Assembly: GCA_020431995.1 (NCBI GenBank)
Contig: JAGQHE010000057.1
Coordinates: forward strand, 1-33,357
DNA: 33,357 bases
Source of the DNA: Candidatus Nitrosopumilus sp.
GTDB lineage: Archaea > Thermoproteota > Nitrososphaeria > Nitrososphaerales > Nitrosopumilaceae
Reading direction: 5' to 3'
Shown: in pieces, positions 32,272 through 33,357 of the stretch
Position numbering within the stretch: position 1 is the stretch's first letter
How the letters are laid out: every line of letters begins with the position of its first letter
The notes under the pieces: generated by a model
What the model saw: the letters and a program-made list of their open reading frames with translations, nothing else
What the model was told of the DNA's origin: nothing
Databases searched by the model: none
Made by a program: the position numbers and the translations under genes

Positions 32272-32760
32272 TTGATTCAAAGAGAGAAGACTTTTGATAA
32301 CTTTCTAAAAGACAAGATTGCAAATCTGTCTAGAAGTGCAGAGAAAACATTATTCACTCCAATAAAATCTTCAATGAATTTTGTATCAAAACTCACAACC
32401 AAACACTAGATGAAATTATCATTGAATCATGAAAAGAAGAATTCCCAGATGAGATCATTCTGGAAGTAATTCAAGATTTGATAAATCATGTTGCCGGCAA
32501 GTTGCAACATAACACACTTGTAAACTATATTTCTGGACTGAACCGTTACCTAAAGTATCAAAAAATTAGAATTGATCAAAGAGTCAGAGTGGCCGCAAAA
32601 TATTCAGGAAGAGAGACACACCATTTCACATGAAGAGATTGAAAAGATTCTAAGGATTGCCTCATATGAGAGAAGAGCGTATTACCTTGCGTTGATAAGC
32701 TCCGGCGCACGACCCGTTGAGATTGTCGGGCGGAGAAAAAAAGAAAAAGAGAGGTTTTGA
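32272..32760 (+). pseudogene. Decayed tyrosine recombinase (integrase remnant)
   Basis: Three frame segments join into one integrase-like chain. From TTG 32272: EKTFDNFLKDKIANLSRSAE. After a frameshift near 32368: FNEFCIKTHNQTLDEIIIES, TGA (32430-32432), then KEEFPDEIILEVIQDL and QHNTLVNYISGLNRYLKYQK. After a second shift near 32570: HTISHEEIEKILRIASYERR and LISSGARPVEIVG. That is a core-binding domain followed by the first catalytic box (Arg in SSGARPVE). The protein then ends after KKEKERF at 32760, without Lys, HxxR or Tyr boxes. It is clearly non-functional and smaller than, and distinct from, the intact recombinase at 7942. Confidence 0.75.
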
Positions 32761-32769
32761 TTGTATGGG

Positions 32770-33294
32770 TCATTGAGTGATAGTCCTAAAGGGTTCGTTG
32801 TCAAGACAGGTAGCCCTTACACTTAGGAATTCATTGCCATCTTGAATTTTGACTTCCACTGCTTCCCATCCACTAGTTCCACCACTATCAGAAGACTTCT
32901 TCACGAGAATAGCATCGCATGAAATGAATCCTCTTCCTGTGGCGATATCTCCTTTATCACAGGTAGTCGCTGCTCGAATAGTACCATCAAACAATACCTC
33001 CGTTGATGCTTTTACTATTGTGTAAAACCTTAGCTCTCCTGCTGGTCCCTGATCACCCGGTGGTCCCTGAACTCCAACCACTTCAACCTGTATTGCGTCT
33101 TCTGGAACTATCATTTCATTATCAACATTTACCGTTGGTTCAATTCCTTGTACGGTAGCAGTCAATGCATTGAGTGCATCAACTATTGGATTGTCTATGC
33201 CTGCTTATTGGGCAGATGCAACGGATCCTGTTGCAAGACCTCCTGCAACAAAGGCAATGGCAATGATTCCGCCCAGTATTGTTTTACTTGTCAT
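32770..33294 (-). pseudogene. Secreted collagen-like protein gene interrupted by one TAA
   Basis: From ATG 33294 the frame encodes a signal peptide (MTSKTILGGIIAIAFVAGGL ... ATGSVASAQ, 29 residues). It meets TAA at 33207-33205, then stays open for 144 more codons to TGA 32772-32770. The resumed part contains NPIVDALNALTATVQGIEP, a collagen-like GVQGPPGDQGPAGELRFYTI and a beta domain with paired cysteines (TTCDKGD, ISCDA, ATCLDNE). It reads as a secreted surface protein. Only one lesion is visible; a shortened protein from ATG 33165 would lack the signal. Recent mutation, assembly error or recoding cannot be separated here. Confidence 0.65.
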
Positions 33295-33357
33295 CAAAGG
33301 CAACCTAAAAAATTAATTAATAAAATAATGTATGTATTAATTCATATTTTATGATAA

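Noticed and set aside
1-33357. CRISPR array or insertion sequence
   Set aside because: No regularly spaced repeats, no transposase, and no terminal inverted repeats with target duplications were seen.

Overview
The window looks like a chromosomal segment of an ammonia-oxidising archaeon (Nitrososphaeria/Thaumarchaeota, probably Nitrosopumilales). The support is indirect but consistent. The base composition is moderately AT-rich, and many genes are leaderless, with a TATA-like box about 25 nt before the start codon. There is a secreted cupredoxin with a PEFG-type archaeal sorting tail, an archaeal non-discriminating AspRS with GatCAB, an archaeal LOR/SDH-type ornithine cyclodeaminase, and many small proteins of the PRC-barrel, SHOCT, C2H2-finger and zinc-ribbon types usual in this group. 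No marker gene (amo, rRNA) is present, so the taxonomic call is an inference.

Layout. 1-9.2 kb is an accessory region. It holds a truncated secreted Asp-box (sialidase-like) beta-propeller, a small membrane peptide, a winged-helix regulator, a tight three-gene operon of small unknown proteins, and three secreted-protein genes (PepSY protein; an unknown acidic protein and its truncated paralogue). Next come a second winged-helix regulator with a membrane protein and an MFS exporter, and finally a tyrosine recombinase just downstream of tRNA-Phe(GAA). The small-protein operon and the three secreted-protein genes share an almost identical promoter box 24-25 nt upstream of their starts, suggesting one regulon.

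9.3-24.6 kb is mostly housekeeping: a zinc-ribbon protein, a decayed secreted-protein gene, cobalamin adenosyltransferase, an HD-domain nucleotidase, ornithine cyclodeaminase, a PLP aminotransferase, an AMP-forming acyl-CoA synthetase whose acyl pocket lacks the acetate-specific Trp, gatCAB with overlapping genes, SHOCT and PRC-barrel proteins, aspS, and a MarC-family membrane protein. AspRS plus GatCAB fits tRNA-dependent synthesis of Asn-tRNA.

24.6-33.4 kb becomes accessory again: pentapeptide-repeat protein, patatin-like lipase, C2H2 finger protein, ferredoxin-reductase-like flavoprotein, a nonsense-mutated HTH gene, the cupredoxin, and then the most unusual locus. There, two different contractile-tail tube proteins (T4 gp19/Afp1/Pvc1-like) are encoded convergently with an unknown companion protein, and no sheath, baseplate or ATPase gene is visible. 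Downstream lie two small genes, a decayed tyrosine recombinase, and a collagen-like secreted protein gene interrupted by one TAA directly after its signal peptide.

The best candidate for something new is the sheath-less tube pair with its companion (30.0-31.5 kb). The shared promoter box (2.5-5.2 kb), with the overlapping small-protein operon it serves, comes second.
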